64,000 nt of DNA from Exophiala sp. HKRS030 (taxonomy: Eukaryota > Ascomycota > Eurotiomycetes > Chaetothyriales > Herpotrichiellaceae): contig JAHWDD010000001.1 in NCBI GenBank assembly GCA_023897205.1, forward strand, positions 7,006,001 through 7,070,000, in the 5' to 3' direction. Positions 10,387 through 22,550 of the stretch are shown here, piece by piece (position 1 is the first letter of the stretch; every line of letters begins with the position of its first letter). The position numbers were made by a program, and so were the translations under genes. The notes beneath the pieces were generated by a model, which worked only from the letters and a program-made list of their open reading frames with translations, was not told where the DNA came from and did no database searches.

Positions 10387-11813
10387 TATGTCGCTTGGGT
10401 CGGAGGATTGAAGCTGAATTCAATAACTGGTCAGGGGACGGAGAAAACAGTGGTAGTCGGAGGGGCTGGATCGAACGACGAGTGGCAACGAAACAAGAAC
10501 GAGGAAATTAGAACCTCAATGAAACAACTTCTTCTTGCTTGAACAGGACAAGCTTTCATCAGATCTCCAAGGAAATATGTGGAAAGAAAGGGCAGATATC
10601 TGTCTAAATTGGCTAATGGTCAGAAACGAAAGAAGTCCTTCAACCCACTACCATTCACCAAGACACACGTACATATATATAGAGGGAGCACTCAAATGAT
10701 GGAGTCGCACGACCTACCCTGGCTTACCTGGGGAATGAGACGACACAAATGATGCGATCTCGCCTACCTCCTCCCACCACCCTAGCTCCTCAAACAACAG
10801 CCACAGCCAGGGGTGAAATCCTGTTTGCGCGAACCTGGCAACATGGCAGATTCACCATTACATGATGTATCGTCACGTCTTTCTCTCCCATGCAAAACCT
10901 TGCACGTATCTGGTTGAAAGGCCTGGAGATTGTTCCAAAAATTGCCTGGGATTACAACAGCTTTTCCGCCGCGCCAAGCAATTTATATCTACGTCACCGT
11001 GCATGCACGATGTTCGAGGTTCCCTGGTCCTGTATTCGATTATTGGCACACGCCCAGGGGTAGGTGATGGAATTGATTGGTTTTTGATGATCCCTTGATC
11101 CAGTGTAATCGGTCTTGCGGTTCGTCGGGTTCGCAAGTTACACGACTGTTGCACATGGGCCATGCAACCATGCAGTGTGTCGCATGCAATGTAGATGCAG
11201 GTGTCGCATGAGTCTCTGCTGAGAAGCACGGGATTTCGATCCGACGCCGGTTGGTGGAAGTTGATCTTGGACTTGATCTTTGACTTGATCTTGATCTTGA
11301 TTAGATGGTGATTACGAGATGGATTGTGGGATTGTGCATGTGGAAGACAATTGGTGCCTGATGGGCGATGGGCGATGGCCAATGGCCCCATGCTGGGCTG
11401 GATGTCTGGGTCGTCTGACAAAAGAACAGTTCAAGGCGATGTGCAGATGAGAGGCTCGTGTGGCGGAACAAGTAAACGTACATAGGTATTTAGTGCACCG
11501 GACCATCGATATGAGCGTCGTTTATTTGAGGCCTAGACGGAGCATCAATATATATACACATATCAATAATCATAGAGAGTTGTTTATGAGATTTGCTCGG
11601 CCCCTAGTAGTACTGCAAGTCTATCACAGGGTGAAGCCATTACAGAAACGCTCGGAGGCATGATCTGATCGTCATCAATGAAGTTCATGGTTGAGATGTT
11701 CCCTGTATTTCGACAAGACCGAAAACTAATGAACAACCCGAATCAAAATCTTTTCATCATCCATATAAGTACCCAAGAAGTCATCTCACTCGTCAGAAAT
11801 CACAATTCCACAA
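10387..11813. other. Gene-free 1.4 kb between two minus-strand genes
   Basis: Contains the promoter and 5' UTR of the small membrane protein gene and the 3' flank of the P450 gene. A minus-strand frame of 182 codons (10873-11421) has no domain and overlaps a simple repeat, so it is not called. Confidence 0.5.
11261..11302 (+). repeat. Imperfect GATCTT tandem repeat
   Basis: Short stretch built from TTGATCTT/TTGACTTGATC units, about seven imperfect copies. A simple sequence repeat with no assigned role. Confidence 0.6.
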
Positions 11814-13456
11814 CTATACAACCGCTTCATGCAGACGAATAGGAAGCCGCAACGGCGCGGTAGTGACGCTATACTGATGTCTCACCACAGGATCCGTCTC
11901 GTTCGTCTCAATGGCATCGAACTTTTGCAACATACGCACAATCACATATCCGGCCTCGGTCAGAGCAAACTGCTGGCCCAGACAGATACGCGGCCCACCG
12001 TTGAATGGCAAGAATTCCCAGCCGGGCTTCCTCCCTACCCAGCGTTCCGGCTTGAATTCCTCCACGTCGGGACCCCAGATGTCGGCGCGGTGATGCATGA
12101 TGTGCACCGAGTAGTTGACTTCTTGGCCCTTCTTGACATACAATGGGAAATTGCCATCGGGGCCGCCGCCGCGGGGATGGTGGTATCGCGTACGGCACGT
12201 CGGGAGTTGATGGGCACGGTGGGGAAGAGGCGCAGGGATTCCGAGAGAGTGTGTTGCAGGTAGGAGCAGCTCTTGAGGTTTTCGAAGCTGAGATTCTTGG
12301 GCTGCTCGTACGTGCCGAATTCGTCGAGGATGGTCTGGCGGAGTTTGTTGAAGATCTCAGGGTGACGAACTAGGAGGTAGAAGGTCCATCCTAGAAGGCC
12401 GGCGGTGGTGTCTCGGCCTGCGAGCAGGATGTTGAGTAGTTGACTTCGGAGTTCGATAGGGTCTCGTGTTTGTGTGACGAGTTCTTTCAAGAAGACATAT
12501 TTCTCCTTCTGGCCTTTTTCCGAGTCGTGGCCCCCGGTAAGAGACGAGAGATCGGTGGTGAGGGCGAGGTTGACGTAGTAGTCGGCAAACTTGTGTACCT
12601 CCTTGCAGTTGTTTTTGAAGGCCTGTGGGTTGTGAAGCCAGTACATCTCGGCAAGACGGCCTCGTTGGCCCAATGTCATTGTTGCCGAGTCAAAGCAGTG
12701 GGCAAACGAAGTCCAATCCAGACCTTTCTTTTCCGAGACTTGTTTCTTCGGCGTGGACAGTGCGGCAAGCTGTGAGTCGACGCTTTGGCCAAAGAGGAAT
12801 TCGGTTGCAGAGTCGAGCGTGAGCCTGAAGAATAATGGCACCAGATCCGTGAAGTCAGTCCAGCCATTCTGGCCTGTTGGCAAATGCTTGAACATGTCGG
12901 TGACGTGGACTTCCTCCAGCTGTAGGTCAGCGACCTGTTGACGTGCGAACTGTGGTCGAAGCATTGAGCGTGAATGCTCCCTGTGCGACGATATCAGCTT
13001 TTGTACGATGTGATGCGTATTGTGATTGCTTGCTTACCATGCTTTACCATCGACAGTAAAGATTCCATTGCCTAGCATGGGAAAGAAGTTGGCCCGCCGT
13101 ATAGGACCGATTTCGAAATCATTGAACTGTGTTGCCAGAACAGCTTGAATGTTCTTGGGGTCGCCGGTGACATAGGCTTGGGTACCAAGGAAGTTTTGTC
13201 GCCAGGTGGCCCGTTTGCCAACTATGTTGTACATCTCCTGGAAGTAGGAGGGAACGACATTCTCCTTGTCCGCTTTCAAGATGAGCTGAGTGAGATCAAT
13301 TGCCAGAGGGTAACGATAAGGTCGATCATATGGTTCCCTACAACCAAGTTCTTTGGCTTTTCGAGCATGATAGCGGTTGGAGACCAGAGTTGAAACAACA
13401 AAATATACCAGGTATGCGGCTAGCAGCCCGAGGATCGTAGTTGCGTACTGATTCAT
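11814..13456 (-). CDS. Cytochrome P450, CYP52-like hydroxylase, with frameshift
   Basis: Exons 13038-13456 and 11814-12980, intron 57 bp (GTAAGC..GCACAG) inside a Trp codon, giving about 528 residues. There is an N-terminal membrane anchor (about residues 6-25) for the ER. Conserved parts are the I-helix oxygen-binding motif AGRDTTA, the K-helix ESLR, EFKPERW, and the haem loop [17 protein letters not shown] with the Cys ligand. The [17 protein letters not shown] stretch is typical of the CYP52/CYP539-type alkane and fatty-acid terminal hydroxylases; exact family is inference. The frame breaks at a run of four G (plus strand, 12173-12176). One more base converts an alanine-rich artefact into [21 protein letters not shown], the expected sequence before the beta-strand preceding PERW. 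Confidence 0.88.
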
Positions 13457-15503
13457 AGTTGATGGACTGGAGTAGTTGTACCAGACTCGAATGAGGTAAA
13501 CTAGATTTGGCAGCGAATAGACTTAGGCTCGCAAGGATCCCGGGACAAAGTGCTCTACTTTGTAAAGATATACTGAGGCTCTGGATAGGGGGGAAGGGTA
13601 TAGATATGCAAGAAAGAGCAATAGCTCACCTAGGGTCTGGAGCAGGCGTGAATTGAATCGTGCTGCCTGGAAGGTTTCATCTTGCGAGACTACCTAGAGC
13701 TTCCAGTAGGGCCCCTCCCTTTCCAACTCGTCGTACCACAAGGTGTATCGACGAATTGTGTCACTGCCCCTCGGGGGAATCCGCATTGGGTTTATGCAAC
13801 CATGACGCTGACGATGAAAGGGTTCAGCAAGCGGCGGTAAAGAATCGATTAAACCTTTCGTGTCGGACATGGGCCATGGCTCATGATCAGGTACGAGGTA
13901 GTACGGCCCCGCATTTCAGCCAAGCTCGTAAGCTTTCAAACGTCTCAAGACGGGCTGATGGGAAGGCCGTGATGCGAATGCGTTGGAGCATCGAAAAGAT
14001 TCTTTAGGGTCCAAGTGGGTTCCGAGTGCTGGGATGCTGGGTGAAGACTGAAGAGTCGTGGTGCAAAAGCCCATTCCCCACGATTTGGGAAAAAGGTCCA
14101 AGAGATTAGCCCTATGTAGTGTCTGGACCGCCGACAACAACCACCACAGACCATGCCATAGTGTGGAGATACCGACTCGTCCGTTCTTCCAAGTCGTCAA
14201 TGATTGGGCCTGTTGTTCAGGGCATTTAGAACACGAGCTTTGTGATTGGTAGCGTCCAGATGGGGATCGTAGGATCCGCACGATTTTGAAGACCTTGCCT
14301 CGGTTCAGTTCAAACATGGTCGTCTAGCTTATAGTCTTCCTTCTTCCTTGTGATCGTGGAAGAATTGCTTTTCCATCGGTGCTCAAGTTGGGCCGTGTCC
14401 GACCAGAATGGTGGTGTGCATCGTAATAGGAATGACTTTTAGCTTCATGAATTGGCCGCGTGGACACGAACATTGGATCCATGGTCTGAAGAGTGAGACG
14501 ATGATATCCGTATTTGGACGTGTTTTGCGGATTACGCCTAAATGATATCCTCCATGCGAAGAAGGCAATTTGATTACATCCCTAAGCCCTTCCTGTATTG
14601 TGACATCTGCGGATGGTTCACATACGAGATTTACAGGCAGGACTTGGCGATAGCTTACGGAGTAGACACCAGGTACCTCTTGTGTGCCACGGTCGCCGTG
14701 AAAGTTCGGAGTACAAAGCCCTACAACCACGACGGACGGAAGTCCTGGCTGTCTGGGTCTTAATATTAGTGTCGCTTTGGGATTGTCTTTGCGGATAACT
14801 TGATGTTGGAGAGACATGGTAGCTTGACATGTCTACCTAGCTGGTAGCCGACATGTGCATCTTTCGTCTCATTCTTCTACAAAGGCAATAGACACTCCGG
14901 TGGGCCGTGGTATGTCATCGTATGTCTTACACCCGGCGTCCTTGTTCCTGTAGAACAACATTCTCCCCAAGGGCTAGGTCTACTGCGCCACTTGAGCGAC
15001 ATCACGGTTACACCTCACATTCCACTGATTCTACTAAGACTCGAGGGTTGACTTGGGCGATGGTGGAAGGTATGCTCGTAATAGATGAAGTATCACTGGG
15101 CGCTCGAAAGAAGGACAAATTCGTTGTTTGTGCATGATCGCGAGCCGAACACGGTTTCGCTATTTTTGGTTTTCGGAGGAGAGATTCTCGTTCGAACAAG
15201 ACCACACGAATTACATCTAGTGAGTCTAGTTCAAGTTGGCGCAAAGATCCCCATCTATGGGTGCCAGCCACGGGTCCCTTCTCTTTGGTATCACTGCACT
15301 GCCAAAGTGCTTTCGATGATTGATCAACTGAACAACACATCTTCGTATCGCTTTGATCAGCCCAAACTTGCGACTGTCCCAAGACCAACGCCGATAGAAG
15401 ATTCTTGAGCCTTAATATACATATCTCGAAGGTGTTTGTAAGTTGATAAGACACAGGGTGCTACAAATCTGATAGTTCCCCAAAGAAACTGAACGCGCTT
15501 CAC
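13457..15503. other. Gene-free 2 kb upstream of the P450
   Basis: Holds the P450 promoter at the left end and the 3' flank of the MAM33-like gene at the right. Several frames of 70-148 codons exist on both strands (for example 14383-14817 and 15008-15454, minus) but show no motif, no splice-linked extension and no family resemblance. I see nothing supportable. Confidence 0.5.
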
Positions 15504-16592
15504 TCAAGCATCAATAAACTTTTGCAGGTCTGTGACACTTTGGTTAGCTCGGTCTAGAAATTTCAACTCATGCAGCTCGACTTACTTTCCAACCATGCCA
15601 CATATTCTTTTTGCTCTTTTTGATCAACGTAATCCGGTAAGAAGACCGCTAGCTCAGCATTGATTCCTCTCTCTTCGAGGTATCTTTCCAGGAGCAACTG
15701 CAACTCGGGGTCAAGATTGCTAATCGGAGGGCCTTCATACAGGCCTTGAGCTTCTCGAGCGTCCTTTCCATTGTCGGCATCGACAAGTGATGCCTTTTGA
15801 TACACAGTGAGGTTTTCAATCTCGATGTTTCCGTCCGCAGCCACCGCTGCGATCTGGATGGCCTTATTGTCTGGCTTGGTGATCGTGACCAGTAGTCGGA
15901 TCGGGTAGCTGGGACCACTGGGGTATTCGACTGCGTCGGAATCGGCCTCTCTGTCCGATGGTGCGATGCTGTCCTCGGGAAGCACATCGATCTTTCCACC
16001 TTTTGACTGGTTGATAGTACGCTTCTCTTGGTCAAACTCGGCCTCGTCATCGAACGCAGCGTCTTCGTCGCCTTGATCGAACTCGTCTTCGGCCATGTTG
16101 TTAATGTCAGAGATACTTAATTCGACCTTGATTCTGTAGCATTGTTAGTTTCGTCCCAAGTTGCACCATCGTCCAATGGTTGCTCACTGTTCATTGCCGA
16201 ATTCTCTGGTTAGAACAATCTCATGTGATCCTGGCTTCTCAATGACCGTAAAGGGACTTGATTTCAAATATTCATTGACGGAATCTTCCTTTGATTCATC
16301 CTGAGTCTCGAGTTCTAGTGAATGCTCCTGGGCAATTTTGGCAGAAAGCTCCTGGTCAACTGCATTGAGTTCGTTAGAATCAGCGGCACAGAGGAAAGAC
16401 GGGTGACTGACATTCGCCGGCTGGTTCTCTTCTATACGCTGAGGTGGAGAAAGCAGGATACGTCAATCGCGATACGGATTGCCATCCTGAACGCTGGATT
16501 GCTGGTCTGGAACTGAATTGGACAGCGCGAACGGCCGACTGCCGTAAAGACGCCTTGGGCAGCGCCCGACCGATTAATCGTAATCCTGACAT
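15504..16592 (-). CDS. MAM33: MAM33/p32 (gC1qBP) family mitochondrial matrix protein
   Basis: Four exons: 16412-16592, 16188-16359, 15586-16133 and 15504-15529, with introns of 52, 54 and 56 bp carrying CTAAC branch sites. The product is 308 residues. The first 60 residues are rich in Arg, Ser and Ala with no acid until the end, a mitochondrial presequence with a cleavage-like FSTSAYRR. The mature part has the acidic p32 doughnut-trimer features: KIAQEHSLE, FTVIEKPGSHEIVLTREFGNEQIKV, an acidic loop, and LVTITKPDN. The last exon of only 26 nt supplies NLQKFIDA, giving the family C-terminus WLENLQKFIDA. The role is in mitochondrial translation and respiratory growth, by homology to yeast Mam33. 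All phases close exactly. Confidence 0.9.
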
Positions 16593-17292
16593 AGTCCGGT
16601 AGTGATATGAATTGATTGAAAAGATGTCCAAGGTACTGTAGATAGATCAGGAGATGGATGGCGCAAGTGTGGAAAGATGTACGGAGTAGTAAAAACAGTT
16701 GTAGCACTTTTTGGTCTGCAGGTTCAAAGCCAGATAATTTTTGGGACGCTACGAAAACCCCAGTCATGTGATTACGAAATCGCTCGTCCAATGACTCGCG
16801 TTTCAACTTCTCTCCGTCCCGCACTCCTTCGTCACTTCTTCATTTGTGACCAATTGAGTAGAAGAGCTACTCTTGCTTGATGCACCCACGTTTTTGATCT
16901 CATCTCGATTCCGCAGAGCCGATGGCGAGCATATACCACAAAAGGTCTTGAGTAGGCTTAATCCGGCGCCACTCCATGGTGTAACATTTCGTGCAATCGA
17001 TTGGAGGTCGACAGCCTCCAGTCACCACCTTGCTAGAAACATTCGCGGGTCGCTTTCGTCACCCTTCGCATCGAGCGACCATAGATAGCCATCATATGCC
17101 GACTAAGCATTGGCAAGTATTCAACAGTCCATGTTAAGGAGGGAATGATTTCGAGCACCTCAAATGGTTTGGTGACTCATATGCTTCTGCACGCGAGTGC
17201 ACACATGCTCGTCGATCGTGGGATCGCTGGTTTGTGTGGCTTTGGCCCGATGGCGGACGACTAATCCCGAGCATAGAAGTGCTAAACCAGAT
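16593..17292. other. Intergenic 700 bp between MAM33 and TMA16
   Basis: Promoter side of the MAM33 gene and 3' flank of TMA16, both on the minus strand. Open frames here overlap the wrong strand and have no domain. Nothing else seen. Confidence 0.4.
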
Positions 17293-17933
17293 TCAAGACA
17301 GACCCTTCGGAGGAAAACTTGAAGGCTTGACGGCGCCTTCCTTGACAATTCGAATGAACTTCAGCGTATTCAAGCCGCCCCATTCTCCCGCCCACCTTTC
17401 AACTTTGGCACGGCTTTCATCATCCCGAAGCTCAGGAACCCAGAAGCCAGACTTGAACTCACGCTCCTCGGCGTCCTTCCGCTGAGTTATCTGTTCCTCT
17501 GCTTTCAGTTTGGGCCGCCCAGGCCGTCTTTGTTGTTTCGCCTCGGCCAGCTGTTCATCTTCGCGATCAATGAAACTAAACGCTGGTTCAGCATGGAGTG
17601 GTCGACAACGCATTTCCGACATACCTCTGGGTCAGCAGTCTCATTTCCTCCTCTGTCAATGGGCCGGTAGAGCCTTCGAGAGCAGACTTAAACCATGCAA
17701 CTCTGTCAACTAGTAAACATAATTAGACACATGCAGGGAATAACAGAATAGATTGCCTAACCATAAACCTGATTCGACTTGGCTGCTGCATCCATCAAAC
17801 GTGATAACTTCTCCTCGCGAGCACTGGCGGTTCGTAACCGTTGAGCATCTCGACTGTTTTCGTGGAGACTGTTAGGTTTACCGCCCCTCTTCTTCGAGAT
17901 CTTTTTGTGCACCTTGTCAAGCGACCGAGCCAT
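17293..17933 (-). CDS. TMA16: Translation machinery-associated protein 16
   Basis: Exons 17762-17933, 17625-17709 and 17293-17575, introns 52 and 49 bp, 179 residues. It starts MARSLDKVHKKISKKRGGKPN, the Tma16 N-terminus, followed by REEKLSRLMDAAAKSNQVY, DRVAWFKSAL, LTEEEMRLL, and after the second intron FIDREDEQLAEAKQQRRPGRP. Tma16 associates with pre-60S ribosomal particles in nucleus and cytoplasm. The first donor is GTTAGG, slightly unusual, but it is the choice that yields the conserved YVDRVAWF. Divergent from EXO1 over 426 bp. Confidence 0.9.
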
Positions 17934-18359
17934 TTGGGAAATTCTTAAGTCTCAGTAGTTGATGAAGCAAGAATAATCTATCTTTTCTATAGAGGGTTGT
18001 CTTGATATCCGTCTGTGGTCTAGTGAAAACTGCACAGAAATCATCAAAATTTATGGCGGATAAACTTCGGGCATTAGTACGCGAAAAGCGGGCAGGAGCC
18101 GATGTCCAAACGACCACTCAACCGCTACCGCGTGACATGCGTTCAGGCGCGTAGCACCAGGCTTGCCCTGGACTTCCCTGACACCGCATGAGTGCAATAC
18201 TTCCTCAGCACTCACACAACTGGTTGTTTGAAAAGGCCCATTTGCTCGAATCCTTGTGCCCACCATTAGGATTCGAACAGACGTTGTGTTCTCGCATCCA
18301 TAGCGACTCAGACCAAGAATGCTCAATTGGCGGTGAAAAGCGAGGCACGGTGCTCCAGC
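17934..18359. promoter_or_regulatory. Divergent promoter region of TMA16 and EXO1
   Basis: 426 bp separating two start codons pointing apart. Both promoters must lie here. No strong TATA box seen. Confidence 0.6.
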
Positions 18360-20671
18360 ATGGGCATCAAAGGTAATACTCATCATGTATACAGTGTACG
18401 GATTGGTCTAACAATTTTAGGTCTTTTTGGACTGTTAAAGTCTATCCAGAAGCCGTCCACTCTGAAGAAGTTCTCCGGCCAAACAATAGGCATTGACGCT
18501 TATGGCTGGCTTCATCGCGGTATCCTGGGTTGTGCCTTTGCACTTGCTCTCGATAAACCCACCACAATCCACGTCGATTTTGTCCTAAGCCGAGTTCGAA
18601 TGCTCCTGGACTTTGGGTCACACCCTACCTGGTCTTCGATGGCGACGATCTACCTTCCAAAGCAGGTACGAACTCAGAGAGGCATAAAAGACGAGAAGAA
18701 GCCAAAGCTCGAGCTCTACAGCTGCACAAGGCTGGCAAGATTTCACAAGCGCAGCTAGAGTTTCCCAAGGCTGTCGACGTTACCCCTGTTATGGCCCGTC
18801 AACTCATTGAGGAACTCAAGAAGTTGAATATACAGTATATTGTCGCACCTTATGAAGCAGACGCTCAACTAGTCTATCTGGAGCAGAAGGGAATCATTGA
18901 TGGGATTCTGTCGGAAGACTCTGACCTATTGGTGTTTGGAGCAAAATGTCTGTTGACGAAACTGAATCAATATGGAGAACTTGTGGAGGTCAACAGAGCA
19001 GATTTCGCAATTTGCAAAGAGATCAGTTTTACAGGTTGGACTCAGACCATGTTCCGACAGATGGCAATATTGAGTGGTTGCGACTATTTGCCGAATATCG
19101 GCAAGATCGGGCTCAAAACTGCCCATGCACATATTCGCAAGCATAAGTCTGCTGACAAAGTCATAAAAGTCATTCAATTCGAAGGCAAGCATACCGTGCC
19201 TGAAGACTATTGCCGGAACTTTCAAAACGCCGAGTTGACGTTCCTACACCATCGCGTCTTTTGCCCAGTGGAAAAGAGAATGGTGTTCCTTAATGAATTG
19301 CCCCCAGGATTGGATGAAGCAAGCATGCCCTTCTTAGGTCCTCATGTGGGACCCGACCTTGCAGCTCGAGTTGCTTGTGGTGATCTACACCCATTTTCTA
19401 AATTGCCCATACAGCTTGACAAGGTTAAGAGTGGACGTCCAGTCCTAGCTGGAAACAGACGACAAAGCTATGCCTCAGAAGCAAGTCTCAAACTCGGCAA
19501 GTCAATCGAAACATTTTTCAAACCTTCCCGCCAACCATTAGCTGAGCTGGATCCTAACAGTCTCACTCCGTCTCCTGGCCAACGACGTCTTCTAGAACAA
19601 TATCACAACACCTCTTGGGAGCCCAGACTGGTCTCTTCGGCACCCGGTCTGCGTCGCACCATTGTCACGACACCAACAACTGACGGACAACCGTCACAGC
19701 GGGCAGGGAGATCAGAATTCCTAGCCAGGGCATCTAGTTTGTCAACATATAAACCTCCAAAGCGTCAGCGATTGTGTTCAGAGTTGGCATCCCCAACTGC
19801 AACGAAAGAAGTGAATCAAAGTCCTTTCTTCAAAACTAATGAAGAGGAAGCAAGCCCTTTGGCACCAAAAACCAGACAAGGAAAGAAAGGCAGAAAATCC
19901 AATTTTGACATTTTCTCGGATGACGCTATTTCGGACGAACTCTTGGTTCAATTAGAACATGAACACATCGGAAGATCCAATACTGGCGGGCCGAGGACTA
20001 AATCGGACATCGAAGCCAGACACGAAGCAGAAGCGGTTGACTCCGTCCCTCAATCCTCGCCGGTTTCCAGAGTGTCGGCAAGGAAATCTTCATCTAGACA
20101 CGAGACTCTGCTCCGAAAGACAGAGACTGGCAAGGACACAGAACGAGACAAGATCCATTTGGTTAGTCAACGTGACGATCCAGACGCATTTCACGATCTG
20201 CTAGAATTTCACGTTCGCAGACAGAATGAAGTTCTCCTCCAGAAGTCTACGATACAGGCCGGAAAGACGCATCCTCCAGTACCCGGACTGATGTTCCCGG
20301 CAACTCGTGGCAAGCTATTTTCTGATCAATCACCAGAGGCACAGGAATCTGCGTTGCGGGCATTGCCGACAACAACAAGTGTCGACGACTTTTGCAAGAC
20401 AATTAATTTGCATGAAACATTCGCGCATCAACCGCCCGATGTACAGCGAGTAGCTTTAGAAAACCTTGGGAAAACCTCCGGTCCCAGTAAAAGAAGTGCA
20501 GCCGCGTTAGATGGGAAGAAAAGTCGTCCATTGTCAGACACAAAGACCAAGCCGTTTGTGACTGGGAGCGAAGATGCATTGGTCCCCAATAGCGAGGATG
20601 AGATTTCGGAGATAGGATCGCCCGTCCAGAGGTGTAAGTTGGATTTGAGCGTTTATGCCTTTACACCATGA
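18360..20671 (+). CDS. EXO1: Exonuclease 1 (Rad2/XPG family), with frameshift
   Basis: Exon 1 is only 13 nt (18360-18372, MGIK plus one base), then a 48-bp intron and a single exon 18421-20671; about 754 residues. MGIKGLFGLLKSI opens the XPG N-domain, with the metal ligand Asp in IGIDAYGWLHRG. The XPG I-domain follows with PYEADAQLVYLEQKG and GILSEDSDLLVFG, then a helix-hairpin-helix (SGCDYLPNIGKIGLKTA). The long C-terminal tail is low in conservation and ends LDLSVYAFTP. The enzyme resects double-strand breaks and acts in mismatch repair. The frame breaks at G3 at 18615-18617; one more G gives LLDFGVTPYLVFDGDDLPSK with its catalytic Asp, exactly as the family requires. Without it the nuclease domain is split in two. 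Confidence 0.92.
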
Positions 20672-21690
20672 CCAATCGCTATAAGGTCGGCGAATCGTGC
20701 GTGCAGGGTAGCTGAGTGGATTCAGTCTGTTGTCGGGTTGGCATTGTAAGGCGCGGTGAAGATGTGGAATCTTTGGATTGGACAATCACTGTTGCAGAAT
20801 CACTGGAGTTTGGGCACCACACAACACTAATGATGAAGAATATTGGTTATGACTACCTATGACAAATTGGACTACTACAATGCCTAGACATCAGGCTCAA
20901 AGGTCTCAAAAAAAAGACCGATTAAACCTTGCATTCATCCAGGATGCATATTCTAATAACATGACGAGATATTCAAGTCTCGTAGATGTCCAGTACCTGG
21001 GTACCTCGTATTCGAGGAGCATTGACGAGAATCCCTGAACTCTGGGGGACGGGGCCGCCATTAGGCGTCAATTCAAGAGGCTGATCACTACGTCATTGGC
21101 CAGATTTCTCTCGATGCAGGTCCAGCTTGACTGGGGAAAAGCCAAGAAAGGGAATATCCGTCCACGCTAATACATAAACGGATAAACATAAACAGAGCTT
21201 GGCACTGCCAATCCAGTGACTTTTTCCAGACTTTCCGTAAAGTACATTTCCTGCCACCGAGATTATCAGCATAGCAATTATTCCCTCACAACCAACCTCA
21301 CGAATTTTCAATGGCCACCTTCTAAATTCCAAAATGGCGATTGGTCTTCCCAATTTCCAGTCTCAGATATTGCCAGGACAAAATCAAGCTACGCCTCTCT
21401 TCCCTTCCTCTCTCTCCATTACTTCTATCATCTGTGTGAAAGACGCAGGCAGCTGACATTAAAACTTCATCAGTGAATCTCTCAGTCTACCAAGAGTCCT
21501 CTTTTAAATCCTTGATCCTATCTCGAACCTGCAGATTAGATCCCGATCTTACACATACCACATCTTGAACAAAGCTCGAGCCACAATCTTCTACCTGTGC
21601 TGAGTGCTCAACGCCCTTTCCGTCCGCACGGACGGCCATAGCATCTACCACCACGAGCACGAGCACGAACCCCCTACACCTTATACCAAG
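20672..21690. promoter_or_regulatory. Intergenic 1 kb and leader of the FIG1 gene
   Basis: 3' flank of EXO1 and promoter plus 5' UTR of the following plus-strand gene. The 250 bp before the FIG1 ATG are pyrimidine-rich, common for fungal leaders. No gene called. Confidence 0.4.
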
Positions 21691-22550
21691 ATGGCACAAT
21701 TCTCCGTCGGATGGAGACGATTCGTGCCGTTCATCGGATACCACCATGTCTTGATGATCTTCATTGCCGTTGCCATAATCTTGCTTTGTGAGTCTATCCT
21801 GGGAAGTGTGCAATTTTGTTCACATGCTAACAAAACCAAAGCACTTCTACTGGCAGGATGTTCATCAACGTCACCCTTAATACCGGGAATCTACCTCATA
21901 TCCCTATACTATCAACAATATCCTGCAGTCTTCTCACCAGTCATGGTAGACCCAGGCGTATCCACAGCCATTGCGAATATCGTTGGAAATGCCGATCTTA
22001 ATGTCAGGGTGGGATACTTCGGCATATGTATTCGAGTGGATGGTGGAGCGTGGATGTGCAATCAAAACTCCACTGCCTTGGCGGATCTTGTCAGCATCGA
22101 TCAAGATCCTCTGAATTTGATCTGGGTTGCAAGCACCTTCAAGAACGCCATTGTTTTCCCTTATCTCATCATTATCGCCATCGTTCTGGCATTCCTCACA
22201 TTCCTCCTGCTTGCAACATTCCCTGGATGGCACACCAGTACCAGTGCAGATGGCTCCGAACAGGAAGTCCGACCCTTTCCGTCAAGAGCAGTGTCTCAAA
22301 TTGCCTTGGCCACAATCTTCATTGCTTCGGTGTTTATCCTGGTATCTGTCATGTGGCAACATACTGCAGCGGTAGCAGCGAGTACTGTGGCACAAGATCT
22401 TGGGAATGGTAGTGTCAGATCCGGGTTGGCACAGCGGCAATGGTGTTGGGATGGTTCGGATTCGGCTTACTCGTGATTGTGACCCTTGGTCTTCTTGTCA
22501 TGATCTTGAGCATTCAACTACTGGATCGACTTACAGACGAGGTAGTATGA
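21691..22550 (+). CDS. FIG1: Fig1-family calcium regulator and membrane fusion protein, with frameshift
   Basis: Exons 21691-21787 and 21842-22550 with a 54-bp intron (GTGAGT, CTAAC branch, CCAAAG), about 268 residues. Four membrane segments: HHVLMIFIAVAIILL near the start, two in the middle (VFPYLIIIAIVLAFLTFLLL; ISQ-type IALATIFIASVFILVSV) and one restored at the C-terminus (WFGFGLLVIVTLGLLVMIL). The extracellular loop holds YFGICIRV and WMCNQN, matching the Fig1 claudin-like signature with paired Cys. Fig1 controls low-affinity calcium entry and cell fusion in mating. The frame breaks at G3 22423-22425; one more G gives SGVGTAAMVLGWFGFGLL and the fourth membrane helix. An alternative end uses GTAGTA near 22543 as a donor. 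Confidence 0.85.

Noticed and set aside
10873..11421. 182-codon minus-strand frame
   Set aside because: Runs through the GATCTT simple repeat; the Lys/Ile repeats in it come from that repeat.
13660..15454. Several 70-148-codon frames on both strands
   Set aside because: No domain, no splice partners, mutually overlapping; codon use does not resemble the flanking genes.
20630..20725. Alternative spliced C-terminus of EXO1 using the GTAAGT at 20635
   Set aside because: The unspliced end LDLSVYAFTP looks like the usual EXO1 tail; the spliced version ends in a short basic string.
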